A DNA stretch of 64,000 bases from Pseudomonas azerbaijanoccidentalis (GCF_019145495.1 NZ_JAHSTU010000001.1:372001-436000); one strand, 5' to 3'. Positions 1 through 9,778 are shown, numbered from the stretch's first letter. Numbers and translations: made by a program. Notes: a model not told the origin generated them from the sequence alone.

Positions 1-2
1 AA

Positions 3-473
3 AACCTGCGCTTCGACCGGCCACGCACGCGGATGATTTTCTCCGCCGATTGCCTGGACTTACCGATCAAGCGTACCGCGGAAGAACTCAAGCGCTTCCT
101 GGCCCATGCGCCGGCGAACATTCTGGTGAAATATCGCGATCCCCAAAGCCTGGCCAACCGCATCAAGCACGACCTGCGGCAACTGCCCGCCGAACAGTGG
201 CCAGAAACCGAAGCCCTGGCGCAACGCCTGTGCATGTCGGCTTCGACCCTGCGTCGACGCCTGTCCGAGGAAGGCCAGACGTATCAAGGGCTCAAGGACA
301 GCGTGCGCAAGGAACTGGCGATTGTCTGGCTGGCCGAACCGAGCATCAGCTTCGCCGACATCGCCACACGGTTGGGGTTTGCCGATGCGAGTTCGTTCTA
401 CAAGGCGTTTCGCAAGTGGTCGGGGTCGAATCCGGGGCATTACCGGAGTTTGATTCTTAACGAGGCTGACTGA
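3..473 (+). CDS. AraC-family transcriptional regulator, C-terminal part (5' end outside window)
   Basis: The reading frame is open from the window edge, so only the last 156 residues are visible and the true start lies upstream. The visible part ends in an AraC/XylS DNA-binding domain. A first helix-turn-helix lies around ALAQRLCMSASTLRRRL, and a second, better conserved one around FADIATRLGFADASSFYKAF, followed by the typical GxxPxxYR-like ending (SGSNPGHYRS). The sequence before the HTH looks like the end of the arabinose-binding-type sensor domain found in regulators of catabolic genes. The next gene starts about 180 bp downstream on the same strand and opens an acyl-CoA catabolic run, so a role as its activator is a reasonable inference. 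The effector is unknown. Confidence 0.85.
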   Translation, partial: NLRFDRPRTRMIFSADCLDLPIKRTAEELKRFLAHAPANILVKYRDPQSLANRIKHDLRQLPAEQWPETEALAQRLCMSASTLRRRLSEEGQTYQGLKDSVRKELAIVWLAEPSISFADIATRLGFADASSFYKAFRKWSGSNPGHYRSLILNEAD

Positions 474-655
474 TCCGGATTTTATATTGATTGCTCGCGA
501 AAGCGTCCATTCAGGCGCCACACCTCTCAAATCTTGGCCAAACCAGTCAGACAACTTGATAACTTTGACCATTGCCCGACGCCCCGCGCGGAGCGAGTAT
601 TTCCCTGTTGTTTACGGTTCCCCCAACCAATAAAAAACATAGAGGGATTCTGGCA

Positions 656-2320
656 ATGCGCGATTACTTGTCTGCCGTTTCACAGTTCAATTATCAGCAC
701 ACCGTCGACGCCGCGCTCGCGGGTGATCTGACGGCCCTCAACGCCTGCGTCGAGTGTTGCGACCGGCATGCGTTGCCCGGCCGGATCGCACTGTTCTGGG
801 AAGGACGCGACGGCGCCAGCGCCACGTACACCTTCACCGACCTGCAAGACAAAGCCGCGCGCTTTGCCAATTTCCTGTTGGCCCAGGGCGTGAAAAAAGG
901 CGACAAAGTTGCCGGCCTGTTGCCTCGTAACATCGAATTGCTCATCACCGTGTTCGCCACCTGGCGCATCGGCGCGGTCTATCAACCGTTGTTCACGGCC
1001 TTCGGCCCCAAAGCCATCGAGCATCGCCTTGGCTGCTCCGGCGCCAAAGTCGTGGTGACCGATGCAGGCAACCGCTCGAAACTCGCCGAAGTCGCCGATT
1101 GCCCGACCATCGTCACCGTCGGTGGCCCAAAAGGCCAAGGCATCGTTCAGGGTGATTTCAGTTTTTGGGCCGAACTGGCCAACTATTCCAACCACTGCGA
1201 ACCGGTGATGCTGACCGGTGAAGACCCGTTCCTGTTGATGTTCACCTCGGGCACTACCGGCCCGTCGAAAGCTCTGTCTGTGCCGCTCAAGGCCATCGTC
1301 GCCTTCCAGAGCTACACCCGCGATGCCGTGGATCTGCGACCGGAAGACGCGTTCTGGAACGTGGCCGATCCGGGTTGGGCCTACGGCATCTATTTCGGTG
1401 TGACCGGGCCGATGTCGATGGGGCACCCGATCACGTTCTACGATGGCCCGTTCACCCTCGAAAGCACCTGCCGGGTGATCAACAAATACGGGATCACCAA
1501 TCTGACCGGCTCGCCAACGGCTTATCGCCTGTTGATTGCCGGTGGTGACGAGTTCGCCAAATCGATCAAGGGCAAGCTGCGCATCGTCAGCAGTGCCGGT
1601 GAGCCGCTGAACCCGGAAGTCATCCGCTGGTTCGCCGATAACCTCGACGTGGTCATTCATGACCATTACGGCCAGACCGAACTGGGCATGGTGCTGTGCA
1701 ACCATCACGGCCTTGAACACCCGATCCATATGGGCGCCGCCGGTTTTACCTCGCCGGGCCATCGCATCGTGGTGCTCGACGACGAATACAAGGAGTTGGG
1801 CGTTGGCCAACCGGGCATTCTGGCCATCGACCGTACCCAGTCGCCGATGTGCTGGTTCGCCGGTTACGAAGGCGTACCGACCAAAGCTTTTGTCGGCGAC
1901 TATTACCTGAGTGGCGACACCGTCGAGTGGAACCCGGACGGCAGCATCAGCTTCGTCGGCCGCAGTGACGATGTGATCACCACTTCCGGCTACCGCGTCG
2001 GCCCGTTCGATGTGGAAAGTGCGCTGATCGAGCACCCGGCGGTGGTTGAAGCCGCCGTCGTCGGCAAACCTGATCCGGAGCGTACGGAACTGGTCAAAGC
2101 CTTTGTGGTGCTCAGCGCGCAATACCGCGCATCGCCCGAGTTGGCCGAAGAGTTGCGTCAACACGTGCGCAAGCGTCTGGCGGCGCACTCGTACCCGCGT
2201 GAAATTGAATTTGTCAGCGAGCTGCCGAAAACCCCAAGCGGCAAATTGCAGCGCTTTATCTTGCGCAACCAGGAAATCGCCAAGGCTCAAGAGGCCGCGG
2301 TGAAGAACGTTTCAGCTTGA
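656..2320 (+). CDS. AMP-forming acyl-CoA synthetase
   Basis: This 554-residue ANL-superfamily ligase would activate a short or medium carboxylic acid to its CoA thioester through an acyl-adenylate. The phosphate loop [10 protein letters not shown] lies at about residues 196-205. The adenylate motif HYGQTE follows near residue 363, and the catalytic lysine motif [10 protein letters not shown] is near the C-terminus. I chose the ATG at 656 because it follows a GAGG site; an in-frame upstream start at 572 has no such support. The gene begins a tight same-strand run (16 bp to the dehydrogenase) whose other members match isoleucine breakdown, so 2-methylbutyrate or another short branched acid is a plausible substrate. 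Substrate is not determinable from sequence. Confidence 0.88.
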   Translation: MRDYLSAVSQFNYQHTVDAALAGDLTALNACVECCDRHALPGRIALFWEGRDGASATYTFTDLQDKAARFANFLLAQGVKKGDKVAGLLPRNIELLITVFATWRIGAVYQPLFTAFGPKAIEHRLGCSGAKVVVTDAGNRSKLAEVADCPTIVTVGGPKGQGIVQGDFSFWAELANYSNHCEPVMLTGEDPFLLMFTSGTTGPSKALSVPLKAIVAFQSYTRDAVDLRPEDAFWNVADPGWAYGIYFGVTGPMSMGHPITFYDGPFTLESTCRVINKYGITNLTGSPTAYRLLIAGGDEFAKSIKGKLRIVSSAGEPLNPEVIRWFADNLDVVIHDHYGQTELGMVLCNHHGLEHPIHMGAAGFTSPGHRIVVLDDEYKELGVGQPGILAIDRTQSPMCWFAGYEGVPTKAFVGDYYLSGDTVEWNPDGSISFVGRSDDVITTSGYRVGPFDVESALIEHPAVVEAAVVGKPDPERTELVKAFVVLSAQYRASPELAEELRQHVRKRLAAHSYPREIEFVSELPKTPSGKLQRFILRNQEIAKAQEAAVKNVSA

Positions 2321-2336
2321 ATCGAAGGACACACTG

Positions 2337-3098
2337 ATGCAGATCGAAAACAAGGTTTTTCTCGTTACCGGTGGCGCTTCCGGCCTCGGTGCGGCCACCG
2401 CTGAAATGCTGGTTGCGGCTGGCGCCAAAGTGATGCTGGTGGACATGAACGCCGAAGCCGTTGCCGCCCAGGCCGAGCGCCTGGGCGCGCAAAGCGTGGT
2501 GGCGGACATCAGCAACGAAGCGGCGGCAGAAGCAGCGGTGCAGGCGACGGTCAAGGCATTTGGCGGCCTCAACGGGTTGGTCAACTGCGCCGGGATCGTG
2601 CGCGGCGAGAAGATCCTCGGCAAGAACGGTCCGCATGCGCTGTCCAGCTTCAGTCAGGTGATCAACGTCAACCTGATCGGCAGCTTCAACATGCTGCGCC
2701 TGGCCTCGGCAGCGATTGCCGAGACAGAAGCGGACGCTGATGGCGAACGTGGGGTGATCATCAACACCGCGTCCGCTGCGGCCTACGACGGCCAGATCGG
2801 TCAAGCGGCGTACGCGGCATCCAAAGGCGCCATCGTCAGCCTGACCTTGCCGGCCGCCCGTGAACTGGCGCGCTTCGGCATCCGCGTGATGACCATCGCC
2901 CCGGGCATTTTCGAAACGCCGATGATGGCCGGCATGACCCAGGAAGTGCGTGATTCCCTGGCGGCTGGCGTACCGTTCCCACCGCGTCTGGGCAAACCTG
3001 CCGAGTACGCGTCGCTGGTGCGGCATATCATTGAAAACAGCATGCTCAATGGCGAGGTGATCCGTCTCGACGGTGCCTTGCGCATGGCCGCGAAATAA
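2337..3098 (+). CDS. SDR-family 3-hydroxyacyl-CoA dehydrogenase (3-hydroxy-2-methylbutyryl-CoA type)
   Basis: A 253-residue classical short-chain dehydrogenase with the NAD-binding motif [10 protein letters not shown] at residues 11-20, the NCAG structural motif, and the catalytic Ser plus YAASK (YxxxK) in the second half. The segment [10 protein letters not shown] and the overall length fit the HSD17B10/type II 3-hydroxyacyl-CoA dehydrogenase subgroup. In isoleucine degradation that subgroup oxidises 3-hydroxy-2-methylbutyryl-CoA to 2-methylacetoacetyl-CoA. It starts 16 bp after the synthetase with an AAGGA ribosome site and is followed after 12 bp by a thiolase, the next enzyme in the route. 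The cytosolic NAD-dependent role is well supported; substrate preference is inferred from context. Confidence 0.88.
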   Translation: MQIENKVFLVTGGASGLGAATAEMLVAAGAKVMLVDMNAEAVAAQAERLGAQSVVADISNEAAAEAAVQATVKAFGGLNGLVNCAGIVRGEKILGKNGPHALSSFSQVINVNLIGSFNMLRLASAAIAETEADADGERGVIINTASAAAYDGQIGQAAYAASKGAIVSLTLPAARELARFGIRVMTIAPGIFETPMMAGMTQEVRDSLAAGVPFPPRLGKPAEYASLVRHIIENSMLNGEVIRLDGALRMAAK

Positions 3099-3110
3099 GG
3101 AGGAATTGTC

Positions 3111-4304
3111 ATGAACCTTTCCAACGATCCGATTGTTATTGTCAGCGCCGTCCGCACCCCGATGGGTGGTTTTCAGGGCGAACTGAAAAGCCTGACTGCA
3201 CCGCAACTCGGTGCTGCTGCGATTAAAGCCGCAGTGGAACGTGCCGGTGTTGCCAGCGATGCCGTCGATGAAGTGCTGTTCGGTTGTGTACTGCCAGCGG
3301 GCCTCGGCCAGGCCCCGGCGCGCCAGGCGGCGCTGGGCGCCGGGCTGGATAAATCGACCCGCTGCACCACCCTCAACAAAATGTGCGGTTCGGGCATGGA
3401 AGCAGCCATTCTGGCCCACGACATGCTGGTCGCCGGTAGTGCCGAAGTGGTCATCGCCGGGGGCATGGAGAGCATGTCCAACGCGCCGTACCTGCTGGAC
3501 CGCGCCCGCAGCGGCTACCGCATGGGTCACGGCAAGATTCAGGATTCGATGTTCCTCGACGGCTTGGAAGACGCCTACGACAAAGGCCGCCTGATGGGCA
3601 CTTTTGCCGAGGATTGCGCCGAAACCAACGGTTTCAGCCGCGAAGCTCAGGACGCCTTTGCCATCGCCTCGACCACCCGTGCGCAACAGGCGATCAAGGA
3701 CGGCAGCTTCAAGGACGAGATCGTGCCGCTGACCGTGACCGTCGGCAAAGAACAGGTGACGATCAGCAATGACGAGCAGCCGCCAAAAGCCAAACTGGAC
3801 AAGATCGCCTCGCTGAAACCGGCTTTCCGTGACGGCGGTACCGTGACGGCGGCGAACTCCAGTTCGATCTCCGACGGCGCGGCGGCTTTGGTGTTGATGC
3901 GCCGCTCTGAAGCTGAAAAGCGTGGTTTGAAACCACTGGCCGTGATCCATGGCCACGCGGCATTTGCCGATACGCCAGGCCTGTTTCCGGTGGCACCGAT
4001 TGGCGCCATCAAAAAATTGATGAAGAAAACCGGCTGGTCGCTCAATGAAGTGGACCTGGTGGAAGTCAACGAAGCCTTCGCCGTGGTCGGCATGGCCGCG
4101 ATGACCCATCTGGAAATCCCCCACGAGAAACTCAACGTACACGGCGGCGCTTGCGCCCTGGGCCACCCGATTGGTGCGTCCGGCGCGCGGATCCTCGTGA
4201 CCTTGCTCTCGGCCCTGCGCCAGAAAGGCTTGAAGCGTGGCGTTGCGGCGATCTGCATCGGTGGCGGTGAAGCGACGGCCATGGCCGTGGAATGCCTGTA
4301 CTAA
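3111..4304 (+). CDS. Acetyl-CoA C-acyltransferase (thiolase)
   Basis: This 397-residue thiolase has all active-site motifs in order: the nucleophilic cysteine in LNKMCGSGME near residue 90, NEAFA near 325, the histidine in GGACALGHPIGASGAR near 350, and the second cysteine in CIGGGEATA near the end. Length and motifs fit degradative/biosynthetic type II thiolases. It follows the SDR gene by 12 bp with a strong GGAGG site, so the two are surely cotranscribed. In context it would cleave 2-methylacetoacetyl-CoA to acetyl-CoA and propionyl-CoA, or acetoacetyl-CoA to two acetyl-CoA. A REPIN palindrome separates it from the next gene of the set. Confidence 0.92.
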   Translation: MNLSNDPIVIVSAVRTPMGGFQGELKSLTAPQLGAAAIKAAVERAGVASDAVDEVLFGCVLPAGLGQAPARQAALGAGLDKSTRCTTLNKMCGSGMEAAILAHDMLVAGSAEVVIAGGMESMSNAPYLLDRARSGYRMGHGKIQDSMFLDGLEDAYDKGRLMGTFAEDCAETNGFSREAQDAFAIASTTRAQQAIKDGSFKDEIVPLTVTVGKEQVTISNDEQPPKAKLDKIASLKPAFRDGGTVTAANSSSISDGAAALVLMRRSEAEKRGLKPLAVIHGHAAFADTPGLFPVAPIGAIKKLMKKTGWSLNEVDLVEVNEAFAVVGMAAMTHLEIPHEKLNVHGGACALGHPIGASGARILVTLLSALRQKGLKRGVAAICIGGGEATAMAVECLY

Positions 4305-4320
4305 GCCAACCCCACCCCCT

Positions 4321-4407
4321 GTGGGAGCCAGCCTGCTGGCGATGACGGTGTGTCATAAAAGTGGATCTTGACTGACACGACGCCATCGCCAGCAGGCTGG
4401 CTCCCAC
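4321..4407. repeat. REPIN: inverted pair of GTGGGAGCCAGCCTGCTGGCGATG elements
   Basis: The left arm starts GTGGGAGCCAGCCTGCTGG and the right arm is its reverse complement, ending CCAGCAGGCTGGCTCCCAC, around a roughly 40-nt non-conserved core. It lies between the thiolase and acyl-CoA dehydrogenase genes. The same unit recurs at 56301. Confidence 0.9.
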
Positions 4408-4443
4408 ATTGTTCCATGTCGTACCCGATTTTAAGGATTCACC

Positions 4444-5571
4444 ATGATCCCCAATGACGACCAACAACAAATTCGCGACATGGCCCGGCAGTTTGCCGAG
4501 GAACGGTTGAAACCGTTCGCCGCCGAGTGGGACCGTGAGCATCGCTTTCCCAAGGAAGCCATCGGCGAAATGGCCGAGCTGGGCTTTTTCGGCATGCTGG
4601 TGCCGGAGCAGTGGGGCGGTTGCGACACCGGTTACCTGGCCTATGCCATGGCCCTGGAGGAAATCGCCGCCGGTGACGGTGCTTGCTCGACGATCATGAG
4701 CGTGCACAACTCGGTAGGTTGCGTGCCGATCCTGCATTACGGCAATGATGAGCAGAAGGAACGCTTCCTCAAGCCATTGGCCAGCGGCGCGATGCTCGGT
4801 GCGTTCGCGCTGACCGAGCCGCAAGCCGGCTCCGACGCCAGCGGTTTGAAAACCCGGGCAAAGCTGAACGGCGACCACTACGTGCTCAACGGCTGTAAAC
4901 AGTTCATTACGTCCGGCCAGAACGCCGGCGTTGTGATTGTGTTTGCAGTGACCGACCCGAATGCCGGCAAGCGTGGCATAAGCGCCTTCATCGTGCCCAC
5001 CGATTCGCCGGGCTACAAAGTCGCCCGGGTCGAGGACAAGCTCGGCCAACACGCCTCGGACACCTGCCAGATTCTCTTCGAGGACGTCAAAGTTCCGGTG
5101 GCCAACCGCTTGGGCGAAGAGGGCGAGGGCTACCGCATCGCCTTGGCGAACCTTGAAGGCGGACGCGTCGGCATCGCTTCGCAATCGGTGGGCATGGCGC
5201 GCGCCGCGTTTGAAGCGGCGCGCGATTACGCCCGTGAACGCGAGAGTTTCGGCAAGCCGATCATCGAGCATCAGGCCGTGGCGTTCCGCCTGGCGGACAT
5301 GGCGACCCAGATCGCCGTGGCCCGGCAAATGGTGCATTACGCCGCCGCCCTGCGTGACAGCGGCAAGCCAGCGCTGGTCGAAGCGTCGATGGCCAAGCTA
5401 TTCGCCTCGGAAATGGCCGAAAAGGTCTGTTCCTCGGCCTTGCAAACCCTCGGCGGTTACGGTTACTTGAACGACTTCCCGCTGGAGCGCATCTACCGCG
5501 ACGTGCGGGTCTGCCAGATCTACGAAGGCACCAGCGATATTCAGCGCATGGTCATTTCGCGCAATCTTTGA
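4444..5571 (+). CDS. Acyl-CoA dehydrogenase (short/branched-chain type)
   Basis: A 375-residue FAD-dependent acyl-CoA dehydrogenase. The flavin/substrate signature [12 protein letters not shown] lies near residue 120, and the catalytic glutamate is in [11 protein letters not shown] close to the C-terminus, the position used by short-chain and 2-methyl-branched enzymes. The N-terminal helical domain, middle beta domain and C-terminal helical domain are complete. Among the neighbours (SDR, thiolase, enoyl-CoA hydratase) the expected step is 2-methylbutyryl-CoA to tiglyl-CoA, with electrons passed to ETF. A paralogue at 6454 on the opposite strand carries the same motifs, so the exact chain each prefers is uncertain. 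Confidence 0.9.
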   Translation: MIPNDDQQQIRDMARQFAEERLKPFAAEWDREHRFPKEAIGEMAELGFFGMLVPEQWGGCDTGYLAYAMALEEIAAGDGACSTIMSVHNSVGCVPILHYGNDEQKERFLKPLASGAMLGAFALTEPQAGSDASGLKTRAKLNGDHYVLNGCKQFITSGQNAGVVIVFAVTDPNAGKRGISAFIVPTDSPGYKVARVEDKLGQHASDTCQILFEDVKVPVANRLGEEGEGYRIALANLEGGRVGIASQSVGMARAAFEAARDYARERESFGKPIIEHQAVAFRLADMATQIAVARQMVHYAAALRDSGKPALVEASMAKLFASEMAEKVCSSALQTLGGYGYLNDFPLERIYRDVRVCQIYEGTSDIQRMVISRNL

Positions 5572-5587
5572 AAGAAGGAACCACTCC

Positions 5588-6361
5588 GTGAACTACGAAA
5601 CGATTCTGCTGGAAACCCACGGCCGCGTTGGCCTGATCACCCTCAATCGCCCGCAAGCGCTGAACGCCTTGAATGCGCAGATCGTCAGCGAACTGAACCA
5701 CGCCCTCGATGGCCTGGAAGCCGATTCGAACATCGGCTGCATCGTGCTGACCGGCTCGAAAAAGGCTTTTGCCGCCGGCGCCGACATCAAGGAAATGGCC
5801 GAGCTGACCTATCCGCAGATCTACATCGATGACCTGTTCAGCGACAGTGATCGCGTGGCCAACCGCCGTAAGCCGATCATTGCGGCGGTCAATGGTTTCG
5901 CCCTGGGCGGTGGCTGTGAACTGGCGTTGATGTGCGACTTCATTTTGGCTGGCGATAACGCCAAATTCGGCCAGCCGGAAATCAACCTCGGCGTGCTGCC
6001 GGGCATGGGCGGCACCCAGCGACTGACCCGCGCCGTGGGCAAAGCCAAGGCTATGGAAATGTGCCTGAGCGGGCGTTTGATCGATGCGGTGGAAGCGGAA
6101 CGTTGCGGGATCGTGGCGCGGATCGTGCCGAGCGATGAGCTGTTGGACGAGGCGCTGAAAGTTGCTGCGTTGATCGCCAAGAAGTCCTTGCCGATTGCGA
6201 TGATGGTCAAGGAAAGCGTCAACCGGGCCTTTGAGGTGAGCCTGTCTGAAGGCGTGCGCTTCGAGCGTCGGGTGTTCCATGCGGCGTTTGCGACGCAGGA
6301 TCAGAAGGAAGGGATGGCGGCGTTTATTGCCAAGCGTGAGGCTGAGTTCAAAGGCAAGTAA
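5588..6361 (+). CDS. Enoyl-CoA hydratase (crotonase family)
   Basis: A 257-residue crotonase beginning with GTG behind an AAGGA site, 16 bp after the dehydrogenase. Both catalytic glutamates of true hydratases are present, in [11 protein letters not shown] and [11 protein letters not shown], and the oxyanion-hole segment [11 protein letters not shown] is intact. It should hydrate a 2-enoyl-CoA such as tiglyl-CoA to the 3-hydroxy thioester, feeding the SDR dehydrogenase upstream. It is the last gene of the + strand run and faces the - strand acyl-CoA dehydrogenase across a REPIN. Confidence 0.9.
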   Translation: MNYETILLETHGRVGLITLNRPQALNALNAQIVSELNHALDGLEADSNIGCIVLTGSKKAFAAGADIKEMAELTYPQIYIDDLFSDSDRVANRRKPIIAAVNGFALGGGCELALMCDFILAGDNAKFGQPEINLGVLPGMGGTQRLTRAVGKAKAMEMCLSGRLIDAVEAERCGIVARIVPSDELLDEALKVAALIAKKSLPIAMMVKESVNRAFEVSLSEGVRFERRVFHAAFATQDQKEGMAAFIAKREAEFKGK

Positions 6362-6372
6362 TTCGGTTAGAT

Positions 6373-6450
6373 CAAAAGATCGCAGCCTTCGGCAGCTCCT
6401 ACAGGGGTATGTGTGTACCTGTAGGAGCTGCCGAAGGCTGCGATCTTTTG
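6373..6450. repeat. REPIN of the GTAGGAGCTGCCGAAGGCTGCGATC family
   Basis: An almost perfect hairpin between two convergent genes. The arm beginning CAAAAGATCGCAGCC is mirrored by one ending GGCTGCGATCTTTTG, with only about 12 nt in the loop. It may serve as a bidirectional transcript end as well as a REP element. Confidence 0.9.
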
Positions 6451-6453
6451 CTT

Positions 6454-7605
6454 TTACACCAGGTAGTTCTTCAGTTCGCGGGCAATCACCATCCGCTGAA
6501 TCTCGCTCGACCCTTCATAGATCTGGGTAATCCGCGCATCCCGGTAATATTTCTCCACCGGGTAATCTTCCAGATACCCATACCCGCCATGAATCTGAAT
6601 CGCTGACGAGCAGACCTTTTCAGCCATTTCCGAGGCAAACAGCTTGGCTTGCGAAGCCTCCGACAGACACGGTTTACCCGCTGTACGCAGGCGCGCCGCA
6701 TGCAGGATCATCAGCCGTGCGGCGTTCAATTGCATGTGCATGTCCGCCAGCAGGTTGGCGATGCTCTGGTGCTCGATGATCGGTTTGTCGAACTGCACGC
6801 GATCACGGGAGTAAGCCAACGCCGCTTCAAACGCGGCGCGGGCAATGCCCAATGCTTGCGCAGCGATGCCGATGCGACCGCCTTCGAGGTTGGACAGGGC
6901 AATGGCCAGGCCTTTGCCGCGTTCACCCAGCAGATTGGCCTCGGGAATAGTGCAGTTGTTCAGGGTGACGGCGCAGGTATCAGACGCGCGAATGCCCATC
7001 TTGTGTTCAGTGCGATCGACGATGAACCCGGCGGTGTCGGTCGGCACCAGGAACGCAGAGATACCGCGCTTGCCCAAGTCGGGATCGGTCACGGCAAACA
7101 CGATTGCCAGTTTCGCCCGCTTGCCATTGCTGACGAACTGCTTGGCGCCATTGATCACCCACTGGCCGTCGCGCAGCTCGGCGCGGGTGCGCAGGTTGTG
7201 CGCTTCGGAACCAGCCTGGGGTTCGGTCAGGCAGAAGCAGCCGATGGTCTTGCCGCTGGCCAGATCCGCCAGCCAGGTTTGTTTCTGTTCTTCGCTGCCG
7301 TAGTTCATCACCGGCCCGCAGCCCACCGAGTTGTGGATGCTCATGAATGCGCCGGTAGCGCCATCGCCAGCGGAGATTTCTTCTACCGCCAACGCATAGG
7401 CCACGTAGTCGACATAAGTGCCGCCCCATTCTTCGGGGACTACCATGCCCAGCAGGCCTAGTTCACCCATCTTCGCCACCAGCGCGTCGTCGATCCAGCC
7501 AGCCTTTTCCCAGGCCTGGGCGTGAGGCGCAATTTCGCCACGGGCAAAGTCCCGGGCCATGTCGCGGATCATGACTTGTTCTTCGGTCAATTCGAGATCA
7601 TGCAT
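6454..7605 (-). CDS. Acyl-CoA dehydrogenase (isobutyryl-CoA dehydrogenase-like)
   Basis: A 383-residue acyl-CoA dehydrogenase with the signature [13 protein letters not shown] and the catalytic glutamate in [11 protein letters not shown] near the C-terminus. It lies 3 bp downstream of a 3-hydroxyisobutyryl-CoA hydrolase gene on the same strand, so the pair is one transcription unit. Of the valine steps, isobutyryl-CoA to methacrylyl-CoA is this enzyme's likely reaction and the hydrolase acts two steps later. It is clearly related to the enzyme at 4444 but has a different neighbourhood, suggesting division of labour between valine and isoleucine intermediates. That substrate assignment is inference. 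Confidence 0.88.
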   Translation of the reverse strand: MHDLELTEEQVMIRDMARDFARGEIAPHAQAWEKAGWIDDALVAKMGELGLLGMVVPEEWGGTYVDYVAYALAVEEISAGDGATGAFMSIHNSVGCGPVMNYGSEEQKQTWLADLASGKTIGCFCLTEPQAGSEAHNLRTRAELRDGQWVINGAKQFVSNGKRAKLAIVFAVTDPDLGKRGISAFLVPTDTAGFIVDRTEHKMGIRASDTCAVTLNNCTIPEANLLGERGKGLAIALSNLEGGRIGIAAQALGIARAAFEAALAYSRDRVQFDKPIIEHQSIANLLADMHMQLNAARLMILHAARLRTAGKPCLSEASQAKLFASEMAEKVCSSAIQIHGGYGYLEDYPVEKYYRDARITQIYEGSSEIQRMVIARELKNYLV

Positions 7606-7608
7606 GGC

Positions 7609-8715
7609 TCAGCTCCCGCTCTCATCGAAACCGTTGAAGAAACTCGCGACGTGTTCGGCGTCCAGCGCCTGCAGGGTCGGCGGGTTCCAGCGCGGGTTCT
7701 TGTCTTTGTCGATCAGCAAGGCGCGTACGCCTTCGATCAGGTCGCCGCGCTCGAACCACTGGCGGTCCAGGTGCAGTTCAAGGGCGAAACATTGTTCAAG
7801 GCTCAGGTGCCGTCCGCGACGGAGCATTTCCAGGGTCACGCCCATGGCCAGCGGTGAGCGGGTCTCTAACAGGTCGGCGGTGGTGGTCGCCCATTCGTGG
7901 CTGTCGGCGACCGTTACTTCGCGCATTTGCTCAACCATACTCGGCACGTCAGGCAAGGCGAAGAAGTGGTCGATGGCCGGGCGCAATGCAGCCAGTGGCG
8001 CGTCGGGCAATTGCTGCACGGCGAGTTTCGCCAGAAGGCTTTGCAGGTCTTTGAGCGGTGTATCGCGCCATTCGAGCTGATCGAGTTTTTCGTCCAGCGT
8101 GGCCATTTTGCTGCTGTCCAGGTACCAGTCAGCCAAGCCGCAATACAGCGCATCGGCGGCGCGGATCTGCACGCCGCTGACGCCCAGATAAATCCCCAAT
8201 TCACCGGGAATGCGCGGCAGGAAGTAGCTGCCACCGACGTCAGGGAAATAACCAATGCCGACTTCCGGCATCGCCAGACGGCTTTTTTCGGTGACCACGC
8301 GCAAGTCGGCGCCTTGCACCAACCCCATGCCGCCGCCCAGGACAAAACCGTCCATCAGGGCCAGCACCGGTTTGCGGTAATGGTGGATCGCGAGATCGAG
8401 GGCGTATTCCTCAACGAAGAAATCTTCGTGCAGGGTGTCGCCGCTTTTGAAGCTGTCGTGCAGTGAGCGAATGTCACCACCGGCACAGAAGGCTTTTTCG
8501 CCGGCACCGCGCAGAACCACCGCGTGCACTTGCGAATCCTGTGCCCAGGCATCGAGCTGGCGGTGCAGGTTGCGCACCATGTCCAGCGTCAGGGCGTTGA
8601 GGCCGGCGGGGCGGTTGAGGGTCAGATGCCCGATGTGGTTGCGAACCTCGGCCAGCACTTCATTTTGCATGGCATCCATGGACCGAATCCCTTTCGATGA
8701 AACCTGAGCAGTCAT
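7609..8715 (-). CDS. 3-hydroxyisobutyryl-CoA hydrolase / enoyl-CoA hydratase-like protein
   Basis: A 368-residue protein, far longer than simple hydratases and typical of the HIBCH branch of the crotonase family. Visible family segments are AFCAGGDIRSLH (oxyanion hole), EYALDLAIHHYRKPVLAL, DGFVLGGGMGL and MPEVGIGYFPDVGGSYFL, the last carrying the catalytic glutamate. I take the ATG at 8715 because GGGAG sits 6 nt before it; a GTG immediately upstream is less likely. The enzyme would release 3-hydroxyisobutyrate from its CoA ester in valine catabolism. A perfect 14-bp palindrome lies about 40 bp upstream of the start and may be an operator. Confidence 0.88.
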   Translation of the reverse strand: MTAQVSSKGIRSMDAMQNEVLAEVRNHIGHLTLNRPAGLNALTLDMVRNLHRQLDAWAQDSQVHAVVLRGAGEKAFCAGGDIRSLHDSFKSGDTLHEDFFVEEYALDLAIHHYRKPVLALMDGFVLGGGMGLVQGADLRVVTEKSRLAMPEVGIGYFPDVGGSYFLPRIPGELGIYLGVSGVQIRAADALYCGLADWYLDSSKMATLDEKLDQLEWRDTPLKDLQSLLAKLAVQQLPDAPLAALRPAIDHFFALPDVPSMVEQMREVTVADSHEWATTTADLLETRSPLAMGVTLEMLRRGRHLSLEQCFALELHLDRQWFERGDLIEGVRALLIDKDKNPRWNPPTLQALDAEHVASFFNGFDESGS

Positions 8716-8752
8716 CACTAACTCCCTGCTTTTATTGTTCTTTATTAGAGTA

Positions 8753-8766
8753 GCTCGCGCGCGAGC
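8753..8766. promoter_or_regulatory. Candidate operator: perfect palindrome GCTCGCGCGCGAGC
   Basis: A 14-bp perfect palindrome 38 bp upstream of the HIBCH start codon, within the expected promoter. Its alternating CG makes chance occurrence more likely in this GC-rich genome, so the assignment is tentative. Confidence 0.3.
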
Positions 8767-8852
8767 GATGCAGGATCGTAACAGTGCAAATTTGTGATGT
8801 ACAACCGGGATATGTGCAGGCGCTGTCTGCGTTTATACCTTATGGCAAAGAA

Positions 8853-8926
8853 AAAGATCGCAGCCTTCGGCAGCTCCTACAGGAGGTTGCATTGCAATGT
8901 GGGGGCTGCCGAAGGCCGTGATCTTT
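8853..8926. repeat. Degenerate REPIN, GTAGGAGCTGCCG family
   Basis: An arm AAAGATCGCAGCCTTCGGCAG is answered by a diverged mirror arm CTGCCGAAGGCCGTGATCTTT, ending just before the stop codon of the HPP gene. Confidence 0.8.
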
Positions 8927-8931
8927 GATCC

Positions 8932-9639
8932 TTAATGCGTACGCGACAACACTTCCCCAATGCTGCGCCGCTTGGCATGCAGTTCACTGGCGTGGACCAG
9001 TTGTTCAAGGTCTTCAGGGGTAATGTCGAAGAACGCTTCCATCTCGGCCAAAGCCAGTTTCAGGTCTTGCGCGGTGATCGCCTGGGATTCCACGGGAGGG
9101 TGATCGGCAGGGACCACGGCCACCGGTTCACTGGCGCGCTTGGGGTAGCGGATGCGCGTGAGGTTGTTGTAGGCCAGGGCGCTGAGCAACATGATCGAAG
9201 CGCCGAGCATCACGGGTCCAAGGGCTTTCCAGTCCATGGCGATGGTTGCCGGGTCGGCCAGCACTAAAGTGAGCGCCAAGGCGCCGGCCGGTGGATGCAG
9301 GCAACGCAGCCAGCACATCAGCAACAACGCCATGCCCGCCGCCAGACAGGCACTGCCCAGCGTACGTCCCAAAACATGGGCCACCAGCAGCGAGACCACA
9401 CCCGCGCTCAAGTAGCCGCCGATAATCGACCACGGCTGGGCGAGTGCGCCGGAAGACACGGCAAACAGCAGCACCGCCGAAGCGCCCAGCGGCCCGATCA
9501 GGTGTTGCGCCACTTCGATGCCGAACACCTGGCCACACAGCCAGACACTGAGCAGGGTGCCCAGGGCCATGCCGATGGCAGCACGGCTCCATTCAGTGGG
9601 GCGGGTGTTGATGGCGGCGGGCAACCAGCGAGCAAGCAT
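8932..9639 (-). CDS. HPP-family integral membrane protein
   Basis: A 235-residue protein whose first roughly 160 residues form four or five hydrophobic helices. The characteristic HPP segment LRCLHPPAGALALTLVL lies near residue 115. The C-terminal 70 residues are soluble and include an acidic helix (ITPEDLEQLVHASELHAKRR); the CBS domains that many HPP proteins carry are absent. HPP proteins include nitrite transporters in plants and cyanobacteria, but bacterial members are mostly uncharacterised, so I give no function. The start at 9639 has only a weak ribosome site. A strong intrinsic terminator lies 30-70 bp upstream in the same orientation. Confidence 0.82.
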   Translation of the reverse strand: MLARWLPAAINTRPTEWSRAAIGMALGTLLSVWLCGQVFGIEVAQHLIGPLGASAVLLFAVSSGALAQPWSIIGGYLSAGVVSLLVAHVLGRTLGSACLAAGMALLLMCWLRCLHPPAGALALTLVLADPATIAMDWKALGPVMLGASIMLLSALAYNNLTRIRYPKRASEPVAVVPADHPPVESQAITAQDLKLALAEMEAFFDITPEDLEQLVHASELHAKRRSIGEVLSRTH

Positions 9640-9670
9640 GATGTTGAATTTTCCAATGAAAAATTTGAGG

Positions 9671-9705
9671 AAAAAAAAAGGCTTATCTGGGATATCCAGA
9701 AAGCC
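9671..9705 (-). terminator. Rho-independent terminator upstream of the HPP gene
   Basis: Read on the - strand, GGCTTTCTGG pairs with CCAGATAAGCC (10 pairs, one bulged base) around a 5-nt loop, followed directly by nine T residues. Either it ends a now-lost upstream gene or it attenuates the HPP gene. Confidence 0.75.
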
Positions 9706-9721
9706 CTTGAAGTTGTTCCAA

Positions 9722-9778
9722 CTATTGGGGGAGGAACGAGCACAGTGTGCCGATGATTTCTGATGCTGACAAATTCAT
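9722..9778 (-). other. Possible 18-codon leader ORF before the terminator
   Basis: ATG followed by 17 codons and TAG on the - strand, ending 17 bp before the terminator stem. It has no clear ribosome site and no run of one amino acid, so coding status is doubtful. It is listed because leader-terminator-gene is the layout of attenuated genes. Confidence 0.2.

Noticed and set aside
2256..4166. 636-codon open frame on the - strand
   Set aside because: It is antisense to the SDR and thiolase genes, which carry all catalytic motifs.
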